NCBI GenBank assembly: GCA_010027605.1
Contig: RGUW01000004.1
Span: 1-34,740 of the forward strand
Reading direction: 5' to 3'
Source: Synechococcaceae bacterium WB9_2_112
Lineage (GTDB): Bacteria; Cyanobacteriota; Cyanobacteriia; PCC-6307; Cyanobiaceae
DNA: 34,740 nt
Position 1 is the first letter of the stretch. Each line of letters begins with the position of its first letter. The position numbers and the translations under genes were made by a program. Below are positions 24,839-33,807 of the stretch, piece by piece. A model generated the notes under the pieces. The model ran no database searches and was not told where the DNA came from. It saw only the letters and a program-made list of their open reading frames with translations.

Positions 24839-26131
24839 TCAGCAGCGTTCGGCAGCCAGGCGGTCAGCACGAAGCTGGCGCAGGCGTTCCCCCAACGCAG
24901 GCCCTGGGGTCAGCCCCTCGGCGGCCATCAGCGCCGTGGCACTCCATGGAGCCTGAATGTGGCGCCAACGCGACCACCAGCGCAGCAACGGCCTGCGCGG
25001 CAAGCCCTCAAGGGCCGAAACGCAACCCCCGGCCGCCAACTCCAGGGCTACCGCGTCCGGGGAGCAGCCAGGAACCTCGAGCCAATCGCTCCAACGCTCA
25101 GCGCCCCAACCCGCGGGCGAGCGGGAACCGTTGTGCTGACCAACCTCGACGACACCGAGCCAACGGTGGCGCAAGGCAAGCCACTGAACCAGCAGCTTGT
25201 GATGACGATGGGGCAGTTGCAGGCGTTCGGCGAGGGCCAGGGGATCAGCCGCCCCCGCCACCAGAGCTGGCAGCCGAGGCAATCCCAGTCGCGCAGCCCG
25301 GCGCAGACGCCGCTGCAGAGCCTGCTCCGGCTGCTGTTGCAACGCTGCATCGAGCAGCTGCAGGGCTCCCCAGCGCCGCAAGGCAGCCACAGCCTCGGGC
25401 CACGGTTCACGTTCAAGCAGCAGCTCGAGCTCCATGCGCAGGCGTGTGCCCAGTGCCGACGGGGCCTGACCAGGCGGGTCCCCGGGCTGCCAGCTCCAGG
25501 GCCACGCGGCCAGGGTGTTGCGCACCTGCAACAGGACCTCGGGTGCAAGGTCAAACCCGAGCCGGGCGGCGTAGCGAGCGCCTCGCACCAAACGGGTCGG
25601 ATCGTCGGCAACGCTGCCGTCGTGCAACAGACGCAATTGCCGGCGTTCCAGATCCTGCTGACCGCCATGGGGATCCAGCAGCACAACTGGCCCGCTGCTG
25701 CCGGGATTGAGCAGCAGCGCCATCGCGTTGATGGTGAAATCCCGGCGTGCCAGGTCGTCTTCAAGGGCAGCGAAAACCACCACGGGGTTTTCGCCCAGCA
25801 CGGGGTAGTGCTCGCGACGGGCCGTCGCCACGTCAAGCAGCACGGTCTGGCCGCCATGCCGCAGCTCAAGTTCGACGGTGCCGTAGGCACTGTGCTCCTG
25901 GGATGCCACCACCCCGGGCAGGCGCTGCACCATCGCAGCAGCTGAACCCTCAAGAACAAGGTCGAGATCGGGAAGACCGCGCCAGGGGTCGTTGTGAACC
26001 CGGTGCAACAGCAGGTCGCGCACCGCTCCGCCCACAAGCGCCAGGCGCTGGGTTCCAGCAGCAGCCTGCAACAGGGCAGGCAACTCGGCTGGCACCCCTG
26101 GCAACAACGCCGGCAACAAGGGCAAGGCCAT
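24839..26131 (-). CDS. cca: CCA tRNA nucleotidyltransferase / poly(A) polymerase family
   Basis: Class II nucleotidyltransferase that builds or repairs the tRNA 3' CCA (430 residues). The head domain has LVGGAVRDLLL, the metal-binding DLDLVLEG, and RRDFTINAMALLL. The neck follows with DPTRLVRGARYAARLGFDL. The remaining helical body is typical. Cyanobacteria may split CCA addition between A- and CC-adding enzymes, and which of these this protein does cannot be told. It converges with selD and diverges from the RgpF-like gene. Confidence 0.93.
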   Translation of the reverse strand: MALPLLPALLPGVPAELPALLQAAAGTQRLALVGGAVRDLLLHRVHNDPWRGLPDLDLVLEGSAAAMVQRLPGVVASQEHSAYGTVELELRHGGQTVLLDVATARREHYPVLGENPVVVFAALEDDLARRDFTINAMALLLNPGSSGPVVLLDPHGGQQDLERRQLRLLHDGSVADDPTRLVRGARYAARLGFDLAPEVLLQVRNTLAAWPWSWQPGDPPGQAPSALGTRLRMELELLLEREPWPEAVAALRRWGALQLLDAALQQQPEQALQRRLRRAARLGLPRLPALVAGAADPLALAERLQLPHRHHKLLVQWLALRHRWLGVVEVGQHNGSRSPAGWGAERWSDWLEVPGCSPDAVALELAAGGCVSALEGLPRRPLLRWWSRWRHIQAPWSATALMAAEGLTPGPALGERLRQLRADRLAAERC

Positions 26132-26699
26132 CAGGGTCGAAGCCAGACTGGTGACTGAACCGGAGGGTCAGAACAGGACCATGACAACACAGGAAAGGCG
26201 GCCTTGAACGGAAGCCGCTGCAACCCGGAGTTCATCGCGCAGAGATGGGAACCGGGCAGCATGATGGAGAAACCGGTTGCCATCCAGGCGAACGGGTCAG
26301 GCCAGATGTTGTTGCTGAGCAAAGTGTGACACAAACACCGACCTACGAGCGCCTGCAGACATCTGAATCCCTGAAAGAGCCGTGCAGCCGGAACACAGGC
26401 CGAACAGGCGCGGCAAGCTCAGCGGCGGTCAATCTGACAATCCGCGGCGCGAATGGCATCCAATGTCATGCGCGCGCAAGCAGATCACGCAATCCTGATC
26501 AATACACTCCGTGGGAAGGCATTCTTGACGCAGTTTTAGAAGCGGATTTAGACTCAGTACTCAAGATCAGATCTCAAGATCCAGCCGGACCGCCAACCGC
26601 AATGGCAATTGCACGATCCATGGCAATGTCAATGGCCATAGCCGCACCCGGCAGAACGCCTCAAACCAAGATTTTAGTCGGCAAAAAATACCAAGCAGG
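26132..26699 (+). other. 568-bp interval upstream of the RgpF-like gene, no convincing gene
   Basis: The base composition shifts here from GC-rich to AT-richer in the last 200 bases. The 152-residue track ORF (26245-26703) has no recognisable domain, a composition shifting along its length and a methionine/alanine repeat (AMAIARSMAMSMAIAAP), so it is not called. Repeated ATGGCAAT-type words occur at 26600-26640. TTGACG (26525-26530) and TTTAGA (26547-26552), 16 bp apart, could be a promoter for the glycosyltransferase pair. The interval may mark the boundary of an acquired segment. Confidence 0.4.
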
Positions 26700-27959
26700 G
26701 TGAAATTTATGAGCAACAAAAATAGCCCTGTTCAAATTGCAAAAAGCATCAGGTCAGCCATCCTCAATGTACGTTACAAGATTGAATACCGTCTGTCTAC
26801 AAACTACGCGTATGCCTGGCACAGACTCAAGGGAGGCACCACACGTTCAAGGCTACTGAAGCATCAGGAATGCAACTGGCATACCAGCCAGCGGCCATCT
26901 CTCTCAAATCCCGATCGTCACGCCATCTTTGTTGCTTATCACCCTGGCAGAGAAGCGCCTCAAAGCAACATCAACTACTTGCAATCACTCGTCAACTGTG
27001 GTTTTCAGGTCACCTACATCCACAACGGGCCTATTGATGCCACGCAGCGAGCACCAGTGGAGAAATTCTGCACACAGGTGATTTGCAGAGAAAACATCGG
27101 CCAAGATTTTGGAGCCTGGAAGGATTGGCTACTGGATGGACTCCTACAGCATCGGCTTCAAGATATTGAATGGCTCTTGCTTTGCAATGACAGCAATTTT
27201 TTCCTGGCAACAAACGCGCAAGCCTTCGAAAAAGAGTTTTCGGCTGCGCTGTCAGACGACACGATTGACCTGATCGCCCTCAACAAAAACCTTGAGATTT
27301 CACCCCATTACCAATCCTATTTTATTTGCTACCATCGACGACTTTTCCTTCAAAAAGGCTTCACAAGGTTTTGGCGTCACTACAAACCAATTTCCAATCG
27401 CCATCACGCGATCATCAAAGGCGAAATTCAGCTGACAGCGCAAATCACGGGTTTTGCAAAAGCCAAAATCCTATACAACTGGCCAGATCTTTATATTCAA
27501 CTTTCGCACATCACACCCAAGAGATCTGAGTTTTATAGCCTTCTTCCCAAGGGCTGCATGTATCTTTCGCGACATTGTTCAGATCACAGCCTGGCAGATG
27601 AAGCAATCAACAAGATCGAGCTTCACAAGGCCTTCATGGTTCTTGAGCTTCACAATCCATCCCACGCTCTTGCTCTATTGTTTGCCAGATATTGCAGCTC
27701 TCCATTTCTCAAGAAGGACATCGTCAAACATGGCTGTTATTCGATAGCGCAGATCACTGAACTTCTCACGAGCATCAATATCGAAAGGAATTCAAAAGCT
27801 TGGCTGGAAATCATTGATCATTATATCCTTACTGGCAATAATGCGAGCTATATCAATCGTCCCAAAGAGGCTTACCAGCAAGGAGTCCCTGTTCGCGGCC
27901 AGCAATTCAGAGGACACGGAGAGCTGATGACCGATCTGGGGCTAACCCTCGATGCCTGA
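26700..27959 (+). CDS. Rhamnan synthesis protein F (RgpF)-family protein
   Basis: A 419-residue protein of the RgpF family, found in polysaccharide clusters and linked to rhamnan or O-antigen side-chain synthesis. The characteristic stretch is CRENIGQDFGAWKDWLLDGL, followed by WLLLCNDSNFFL (equivalent to the family's NDS motif). The N-terminal 60 residues are basic. Start is GTG at 26700 or ATG at 26709; AGGGTG precedes the ATG. The gene is AT-rich compared with the neighbours (cca and pcrA), a sign of transfer. Its 3' end overlaps the GT2 gene by 8 bp, so the two act together. Confidence 0.8.
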   Translation: MKFMSNKNSPVQIAKSIRSAILNVRYKIEYRLSTNYAYAWHRLKGGTTRSRLLKHQECNWHTSQRPSLSNPDRHAIFVAYHPGREAPQSNINYLQSLVNCGFQVTYIHNGPIDATQRAPVEKFCTQVICRENIGQDFGAWKDWLLDGLLQHRLQDIEWLLLCNDSNFFLATNAQAFEKEFSAALSDDTIDLIALNKNLEISPHYQSYFICYHRRLFLQKGFTRFWRHYKPISNRHHAIIKGEIQLTAQITGFAKAKILYNWPDLYIQLSHITPKRSEFYSLLPKGCMYLSRHCSDHSLADEAINKIELHKAFMVLELHNPSHALALLFARYCSSPFLKKDIVKHGCYSIAQITELLTSINIERNSKAWLEIIDHYILTGNNASYINRPKEAYQQGVPVRGQQFRGHGELMTDLGLTLDA

Positions 27960-28896
27960 AGCCAACCACATCATGAGAGGCAGTCGCACAATCCACCCAA
28001 GACCCGTGAAACAACGGCAAACAATTCATATTTTAACCGTCAATTACTTCAGCTCTCTTCTCGTTGCCGAGCTTCTTGAATCCATTCAGGAGCTGGGAGA
28101 CGAATCGATTGAAGTTGTGATTGTCGACAATTCACCGAATGATGAAGCGCTTGATGAATTGACCAATCAATTCAAAGCCACAATCCTGAGGCCAGCGAAG
28201 AACCTTGGCTTCGGCGAAGGATGCAATTTCGGCCTGCGCTATATCCACCATCAAGATCGATCTGCAGTTGTCTGGCTTCTGAATCCTGACACAAATCTGC
28301 TCCCCAATGCCACAACAATCATCCGCAATGCGCTCAAAAATCCCCCCTATCCGGCAATCCTAGGAACCTGCATCAATACTCAATACGGCAAATCATGGTT
28401 TCGCGGCGGATCCTTTAATTCCACGCTTGGTCTGATTCCAGATGGGAATCGACACAAACGCCAGAAGTGGATCTCCAATGCAAGCATTTGCGAGCCTTCT
28501 CAGTGGGTGAGCGGCTGCAGCATGATTCTTGATTTGAGCAAGTTCTCCGACGTCCCGTACTTCGACAAAAACATATTTCTTTATTACGAAGACGTTGATT
28601 TATGCCTCAGGCTCGCACAACAAGGACACGAAACCTACGTCACCAATGCGGTGCTGGTTGAGCATGCCGTCTCTGCAACCACCGCAAAAAATCCACAGTC
28701 GATGTTTCGCCATGCAACCTTCAGCAAGCTCTATATTTTAAGCAAGCACGCGTCGCGTGTCGCAGTCGCCATGAATATCATCTATTTCACGGTTCAACCA
28801 TTGCTTGTTCCTCGCGGACTGTCCCATCTCAAAGGCCGTTTGCAGGGAGTGATGGACTTTCTGAATCTCTGCTTCAACAGCGACAGGCAGCACTGA
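27952..28896 (+). CDS. Glycosyltransferase family 2 (rhamnosyltransferase-like)
   Basis: GT-A fold transferase of 314 residues resembling WbbL/RfbF-type rhamnosyltransferases. It has VNYFSSLLVAELLESI, VVIVDNSPND, LGFGEGCNFGLR, the metal/donor region LLNPDTNLL, SGCSMILD, and FLYYEDVDLCLRLAQQGH (catalytic base region). No membrane anchor is clear. AT-rich like its partner. It converges on pcrA with only 6 bp between stops. No dTDP-rhamnose synthesis genes are in the window, so the donor is unproven. Confidence 0.87.
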   Translation: MPEANHIMRGSRTIHPRPVKQRQTIHILTVNYFSSLLVAELLESIQELGDESIEVVIVDNSPNDEALDELTNQFKATILRPAKNLGFGEGCNFGLRYIHHQDRSAVVWLLNPDTNLLPNATTIIRNALKNPPYPAILGTCINTQYGKSWFRGGSFNSTLGLIPDGNRHKRQKWISNASICEPSQWVSGCSMILDLSKFSDVPYFDKNIFLYYEDVDLCLRLAQQGHETYVTNAVLVEHAVSATTAKNPQSMFRHATFSKLYILSKHASRVAVAMNIIYFTVQPLLVPRGLSHLKGRLQGVMDFLNLCFNSDRQH

Positions 28897-28902
28897 TTGA
28901 GG

Positions 28903-31329
28903 TCATAACGGCTCAATCGGTGCCAGCCGCGGATCAAGAATTTTGGGGCCCATGCCCTCGAACTTGACGGCGATCGACACCTTCTGACCACTGCCGAACA
29001 GATGGGTCACCAGACCTTCGCCAAAGGAGGCGTGGCGCAAGCGATCACCCACGGCCCACGCGCGGGCTGGTCCTGAGGCCGACGGGCGCCGCCGCACCGC
29101 GTTGGCGGGAGCCCCTGCTGCGCCACCGGCAGCCACCCGCTGGCTGTCATCACGGTCGACGCGGGTGAGGCGCTCGAGCCGCTGCTCACGCCGGATCGCT
29201 GCGCCGCCGCTGCGGGGCACATCGCCTGACAACAGCTCAGCCGGCAGCTCTGAGAGAAACACCGACGGCACAGCCGGCTCGCGCATGCCGCCCCAGAGAC
29301 GCCGCTCGCTGGCGTGCGACAGAAACAGGCGCTCCTTGGCCCGGGTGACACCCACGTAACAGAGACGCCGTTCCTCCTCAAGCGACGACGGGTCATCGAG
29401 GGAGCGGTAGCTGGGGAACAGGCCCTGCTCCAAACCAACCAGGAACACGACCGGAAACTCCAGGCCCTTGCTGGCGTGCAGGGTCATCAGCGTGACCCGA
29501 TCGGCAGCAGCATCCTTGTCGTCGGCATCGCTGGCCAGTGCGGCGCTGGCCAGGAAGCCCTCAAGGTCACCCTCGTCGTTTTCCTCCTGGTACTGCAGGG
29601 CGGCGTTGACCAGCTCCTGCAGGTTGCGGCGGCGCTCTTCGGCCTCGTCGGAACCATCGGCGATGAGTTCGGCCACGTAACCGCTCTGCTCCATGACCCG
29701 CTGCACCAGCTCTGAGGGCGCCGTGTCTGAAACGCGCTCCTGCAGATCATTGATCAATTCACAGAACTGCAGCAACCCCTTGGCCGAACGCCCCCCCAGG
29801 GAGCGCACCGCTTCGGGATCGCGCACCACCTCCCACAGGGGCACCCCCAGCTGGGACGCCGCATCGGTGAGCCGCTCGATCGTGGTCTTGCCGATGCCGC
29901 GGCGGGGCACGTTGAGCACCCGCAGCAGGCTCACGGTGTCGGCCGGGTTGACCAGCAACCGCAGGTAGGCGAGCACGTCCTTGATCTCGCGGCGGTCGTA
30001 AAAGCGCAGACCCCCCACCACCACGTAGGGGATGCCCCAGCGCACCAGGGCCTCCTCCAGGGCCCGCGACTGGGCATTGGTGCGATACAGCACCGCCATG
30101 TCGCCCCAACGCAGCTCGTCATGGGCAGCGTCGAGCATGCGCATGCGGTGCACCACCGCCTCGGCCTCGGCGATCTCGTCGTCGCAGCGGGTCAGGCTGA
30201 TGGGCTCGCCCTCGCCGCGGGTCGGCCGCAGCACCTTGTCGATGCGCTCGGTGTTGTGGGCGATCAGGGCGTTGGCCGCCTCCAGGATCGTGGCCGTGGA
30301 GCGATAGTTCTCTTCGAGCTTGACCATGGTCTGGCTGGCCTCTGTGGCGCCGCCCGGTCCCATACCGCCCCCGTCACCAAAGTCCTCCTGGAATCCCATC
30401 AGGATGCGGAAGTCGGCCGCCCGGAAGCTGTAGATGCTCTGGTCGGCATCACCGACCACAAACACCGAGCGGCCGCTCCAGTCGTCAAAGGCCTGGGGGT
30501 CGCGACCATCGGCCACCAGGAGCTTGATCAGCTCGTACTGGGTGCGGTTGGTGTCCTGATACTCGTCGACCAGCACATGGCGAAAGCGCCGGTGCCAGTA
30601 GCTGCGGATCTGCTCGTTCTGGCGCAGCAGCTGCACCGGCAGCAGCAGCAGGTCATCGAAGTCGAGGGCGTTGTTGGCCGCCAGGGCGCGGCGGTAGCGG
30701 CGATAGGTCTCGGCCATCAGCTTGCCCCGTTGGCCGCCCACGTCGGCCTCGAGCTGTTCGGGCAGCCACAGCTGGTTCTTGGCGTTGCTGATCGCCCAGC
30801 GCACCTTCTTGGGCTCGAAGCGCTTGGGGTCGAGCTGCAGCTCCTGAACAACGATCTCCTTGATCAGGCTCTGCACGTCGTTCTCGTCGTAGATCGAGAA
30901 CTGCCGCGTCCAGCTGAGGCCCTCAGGGTCGCGGTACTTGTCGATGTCAAAGCGCAGCAGCCGCGCAAACAGGGCGTGGAACGTGCCGATCCAGAGCTCC
31001 TTGATGACCTCGCGGTCGATGCGGATGCGCAGCTGGCGCTGTTCGGCGGCCGGCAGGGTGCTCCAGGGCTGGCCGAACTGGCTCTGGGCCAGCTTCTGGG
31101 CCAGCAGCAGCTCGAGCCGCTCCTTCATCTCGCGGGCGGCCTTGTTGGTGAAGGTGACCGCCAGCAGCTCGGCCGGATCGATGCCGTGGTGACCGATCAG
31201 GTGGGCGATGCGATGGGTCAGGGCGCGGGTCTTGCCGCTGCCGGCGCCGGCCACCACCAGCAGCGGACCGGTGTGGTGATCCACCGCCCGGCGCTGGGCT
31301 TCGTTCAACCCCGAGAGAAAGGCGCTCAT
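28903..31329 (-). CDS. pcrA: UvrD/PcrA-type ATP-dependent DNA helicase
   Basis: Superfamily 1A 3'-5' helicase, 808 residues. Motif Q and I: LNEAQRRAVDHHTGPLLVVA and GAGSGKT. Motif Ia TFTNKAAREM, motif II DEYQDTN, motif III GDADQSIYSFR, motif IV NYRST, motif V TLHASKGLEFPVVF, motif VI VGVTRAKERLFL. The C-terminal end WAVGDRLRHASFGEGLVTHL is the Tudor-like domain that marks PcrA/UvrD proteins. A loop rich in glycine (FGDGGGMGPGG) sits before motif IV. It follows a glycosyltransferase gene by 17 bp and appears co-transcribed with ho1. Confidence 0.96.
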   Translation of the reverse strand: MSAFLSGLNEAQRRAVDHHTGPLLVVAGAGSGKTRALTHRIAHLIGHHGIDPAELLAVTFTNKAAREMKERLELLLAQKLAQSQFGQPWSTLPAAEQRQLRIRIDREVIKELWIGTFHALFARLLRFDIDKYRDPEGLSWTRQFSIYDENDVQSLIKEIVVQELQLDPKRFEPKKVRWAISNAKNQLWLPEQLEADVGGQRGKLMAETYRRYRRALAANNALDFDDLLLLPVQLLRQNEQIRSYWHRRFRHVLVDEYQDTNRTQYELIKLLVADGRDPQAFDDWSGRSVFVVGDADQSIYSFRAADFRILMGFQEDFGDGGGMGPGGATEASQTMVKLEENYRSTATILEAANALIAHNTERIDKVLRPTRGEGEPISLTRCDDEIAEAEAVVHRMRMLDAAHDELRWGDMAVLYRTNAQSRALEEALVRWGIPYVVVGGLRFYDRREIKDVLAYLRLLVNPADTVSLLRVLNVPRRGIGKTTIERLTDAASQLGVPLWEVVRDPEAVRSLGGRSAKGLLQFCELINDLQERVSDTAPSELVQRVMEQSGYVAELIADGSDEAEERRRNLQELVNAALQYQEENDEGDLEGFLASAALASDADDKDAAADRVTLMTLHASKGLEFPVVFLVGLEQGLFPSYRSLDDPSSLEEERRLCYVGVTRAKERLFLSHASERRLWGGMREPAVPSVFLSELPAELLSGDVPRSGGAAIRREQRLERLTRVDRDDSQRVAAGGAAGAPANAVRRRPSASGPARAWAVGDRLRHASFGEGLVTHLFGSGQKVSIAVKFEGMGPKILDPRLAPIEPL

Positions 31330-31346
31330 GCAGCCAGTGTCCCCCC

Positions 31347-32408
31347 TCAGCGCCGCCGGTGCAGCAGCTGAGCCAGCTTCTGCCGAGCCTGTGCCCAGCG
31401 CACCTGAACCGGACTGGGCGCACGCAACGGCAGCTGATCGGCCAGCAACAGCCGATCCCAGTGCTGGTTGAGGACCCCCAGGGCCCGTTGCCAGCGCTGC
31501 TGCAGGCTGGATTCAGCCAGGCCTTCGAGCAGGCGTTGCAGCGCTGCCGGATCGGCCTGCCACCCCTCAGGATCGGCCACCGCCGCCACGATGCGCTCCA
31601 CATCGGCGCTCAGGGTGCCCAGACCCAGTTGATGACCCAGCACCCCAGGATCGAGGCAGTCGGCCAGGGCATGGTTGAGACTGCTGAACACCACGCAACC
31701 GCAGGCCAGGGCCTCGATCGGGGGCAGGCCAAAACCCTCGCTGACTCCGCGGCCTCGCCAGTAATCGGCCGAGTCGTAGAGCACCACCGCCGCGCTGTTG
31801 AACAGCACCACCAGATCGTCGACCCAGCCGCTCTGCACCTCGACCCGCAGCCCCCGGGCCCGCAGGGCCGGCACCAGCCGCTGCAGCACATAGGCGCTGC
31901 ACTTGCGCTGCTGCACCAGCACATCGATCGGGCGAGGTGCAGCCGTGGTGCGAGCAGAACCGGGCGCAGGCCGCTGGCCCCGCATCAGCCACTGGGGCTC
32001 CAAAGCATTCGGCACCAGCAGGAGCGGGGCACGGGGAGACCGATCGCCCCAGTAGCCGAGGGTGTTGCGGCTCACGGCCAGCACAGGCACCCCTGGAGGC
32101 AGATCAAAGCCATAGCCGCTGCTGTGGGCGTGATAAGCCACGGCACGCCTGTGCAGCCGTCGCAACAGCCGGGGCACATCGAAGCCCCAGCTCACGATCC
32201 AGAGGGCCTTGTCGGCATCAGCGCCGCCCAGAGGCTCGGCGCTCAGCAGATCATCGAGAAAGGGGAGATCGCTCTGGCGCTCGCGATAGGTGACCACCTC
32301 GGTGGGCGCCAGGGCCGACACCAGACGCGCCGTCTGCAGCTCGACCGCAAGGCCACCGCAACGAAAGCGGCGACCGGTGCCAGGAACGAGGAAACGAAGG
32401 GTTCGCAA
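31347..32408 (-). CDS. Glycosyltransferase-like protein (GT-B fold)
   Basis: A 353-residue protein that resembles group 1 glycosyltransferases of picocyanobacteria. The N-terminal domain has FRCGGLAVELQTARLV, a glycine-rich nucleotide-domain turn. The C-terminal half has GVSEGFGLPPIEALACGCVVF, the usual donor-binding motif with E..G..P..EA. Acceptor and donor are unknown. The start is TTG at 32408, 2 bp after the ho1 stop, which argues for co-translation. It may serve a glycan or lipid unrelated to the main polysaccharide region. Confidence 0.78.
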   Translation of the reverse strand: MRTLRFLVPGTGRRFRCGGLAVELQTARLVSALAPTEVVTYRERQSDLPFLDDLLSAEPLGGADADKALWIVSWGFDVPRLLRRLHRRAVAYHAHSSGYGFDLPPGVPVLAVSRNTLGYWGDRSPRAPLLLVPNALEPQWLMRGQRPAPGSARTTAAPRPIDVLVQQRKCSAYVLQRLVPALRARGLRVEVQSGWVDDLVVLFNSAAVVLYDSADYWRGRGVSEGFGLPPIEALACGCVVFSSLNHALADCLDPGVLGHQLGLGTLSADVERIVAAVADPEGWQADPAALQRLLEGLAESSLQQRWQRALGVLNQHWDRLLLADQLPLRAPSPVQVRWAQARQKLAQLLHRRR

Positions 32409-32410
32409 GC

Positions 32411-33130
32411 TCAGGCGGCAACAGCCTCGGTGCTGCCGGCACGCTGGCGGCGGGTCAGGAAACCGAACAGCACCTTGCCGATGGCGGCGATCAGGTTGCC
32501 CTCGAGCTCCTGGAACATCTTCATGTTCAGATGGAAGGCGTGGTTGGCCTCCTCGACGATGCGATCGGCCATGGCCTGATCGATCGGCAGATTGTCGAGG
32601 GTGGCGCGGTAGTTGGTCTTGAAGCCCTTCTCGTCGGGAATCGCGTCGAACTCGTAGAAGCGCAGACCGTCGTGCTCACCCAGGTTCATCGCCTTCTGGG
32701 CGATGTTCTTGAGGATCTGACCGCCGCTCAGATCACCGATGTAGCGGGTGTAGTGGTGACCCACCAGCAGCTCAGGGGCCTCAGCGGCGATCTGATGGAT
32801 GCGGGCGACATACTCCTGGGCCGCTGGTGTCGCCTTGACGCTGCTGCGCCAGGTGTCACCGAAGTAAAAAGCCAGGTCCTGCTCGAGGCTCTCGCGACGG
32901 TTGAGCTCAGGGAAGCCGACCGGTCCCACCACGGGATGGCCTGCCGCCCGGAGTCTGCCGATCTCCTCTTCCATGGCCGTGTAGACGAAGTAGAGATCCG
33001 CCACCAGGGTGCGGTAGCTGGCCTTGTCGACCACGCCTTTGAGAAAGCAGCTGACGAAGCCGGTGTTCTCGGCCATCGTGTGGGACTTCTTGGTTCCCTC
33101 GCGCAGCTGGGAGGCCAGAGCGACAGCCAT
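32411..33130 (-). CDS. ho1: Heme oxygenase (biliverdin-producing)
   Basis: Ferredoxin-dependent heme oxygenase, opening haem to biliverdin IX-alpha, the precursor of phycobilins. The 239-residue length is usual. The proximal haem histidine is in REGTKKSHTMAEN (His17). The distal helix is YIGDLSGGQILKNIAQKAM. HHYTRYIGDL and KMFQELEGNLI are conserved. ATG at 33130. First gene of a ho1-glycosyltransferase-pcrA run on the minus strand. Confidence 0.97.
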   Translation of the reverse strand: MAVALASQLREGTKKSHTMAENTGFVSCFLKGVVDKASYRTLVADLYFVYTAMEEEIGRLRAAGHPVVGPVGFPELNRRESLEQDLAFYFGDTWRSSVKATPAAQEYVARIHQIAAEAPELLVGHHYTRYIGDLSGGQILKNIAQKAMNLGEHDGLRFYEFDAIPDEKGFKTNYRATLDNLPIDQAMADRIVEEANHAFHLNMKMFQELEGNLIAAIGKVLFGFLTRRQRAGSTEAVAA

Positions 33131-33230
33131 GGTGAGGACGCTGATGCAGGCAGAACGGCCAAGTTAGGTGCCCCATCGGGCCCTCCGAGCGCCTTGGTTG
33201 CGAAGGGTAAAGCTCGCAACAGGCCCCGAC

Positions 33231-33728
33231 TCAGGCCGCCTGATCGTGAGCGTCACCGACCGAACCGGATTGATCGAGCCGTCCGTCGAACAGGGCGAAC
33301 AGCTCGCGACACACCTGTCGCAGGCGATCGACGACCACCGGCTCCGGCAGATGGGTTCCGCTGGGCTGCCAGTCGCCCACGGTGGCCAGGCGCCAGCGCT
33401 CTGACTCGTAGGTAAGACCACGGATCACCACGCCCAACAACCTGGGCCGCGAACGCGCGGGACCGGGCGCGGATCTGACGGCACTGACGGGTGGACGCTC
33501 CAGCCGCAACTGAATCAGCATCGAGCGGCACTGGTTGCGGGGATTCCAACCCGGAAAGTGAAACGAGAGGTCAACGCTCTCGGCCTCGGCCCAGGCACGG
33601 GTCAATGGGTCATCACGCCAGGGGGTCAGGTTGGCCCTGGCGGCGGGGAAGGCCTTGCGAACCAGAGCCGCTGCCGAGGCGATCACCTGGGCCAGATCGA
33701 GAGAGCGGGCCTGATCGGCAGCGTTCAT
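33231..33728 (-). CDS. Conserved hypothetical protein, cyanobacterial
   Basis: A 165-residue soluble protein with no signal peptide or membrane helix and no motif I can assign. Visible blocks are FHFPGWNPRNQCRSMLIQLRLE and GLTYESERWRLATVGDW. They look like a conserved domain with strands and could be a single globular fold. ATG at 33728 is selected because the upstream part of the track ORF is antisense to nothing conserved and overlaps the divergent promoter region. It lies 101 bp downstream of the ho1 start on the other side of an interval, and diverges from the membrane protein at 33808. Confidence 0.7.
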   Translation of the reverse strand: MNAADQARSLDLAQVIASAAALVRKAFPAARANLTPWRDDPLTRAWAEAESVDLSFHFPGWNPRNQCRSMLIQLRLERPPVSAVRSAPGPARSRPRLLGVVIRGLTYESERWRLATVGDWQPSGTHLPEPVVVDRLRQVCRELFALFDGRLDQSGSVGDAHDQAA

Positions 33729-33807
33729 GGCACCATCCTGAAGTCTGCCGCCGGAAAACGGCAGGGCAGATCGGCAGTTGCCGACATCGCTCCGGCAACA
33801 TTGCGGC

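Noticed and set aside
26245-26703. 152-residue ORF upstream of the RgpF-like gene
   Set aside because: No domain, composition changes along its length, low-complexity Met/Ala tail. Probably chance, though a decayed gene remnant is possible.
30121-31371. 416-residue plus-strand ORF
   Set aside because: Antisense to pcrA with no motif; pcrA has all helicase motifs.
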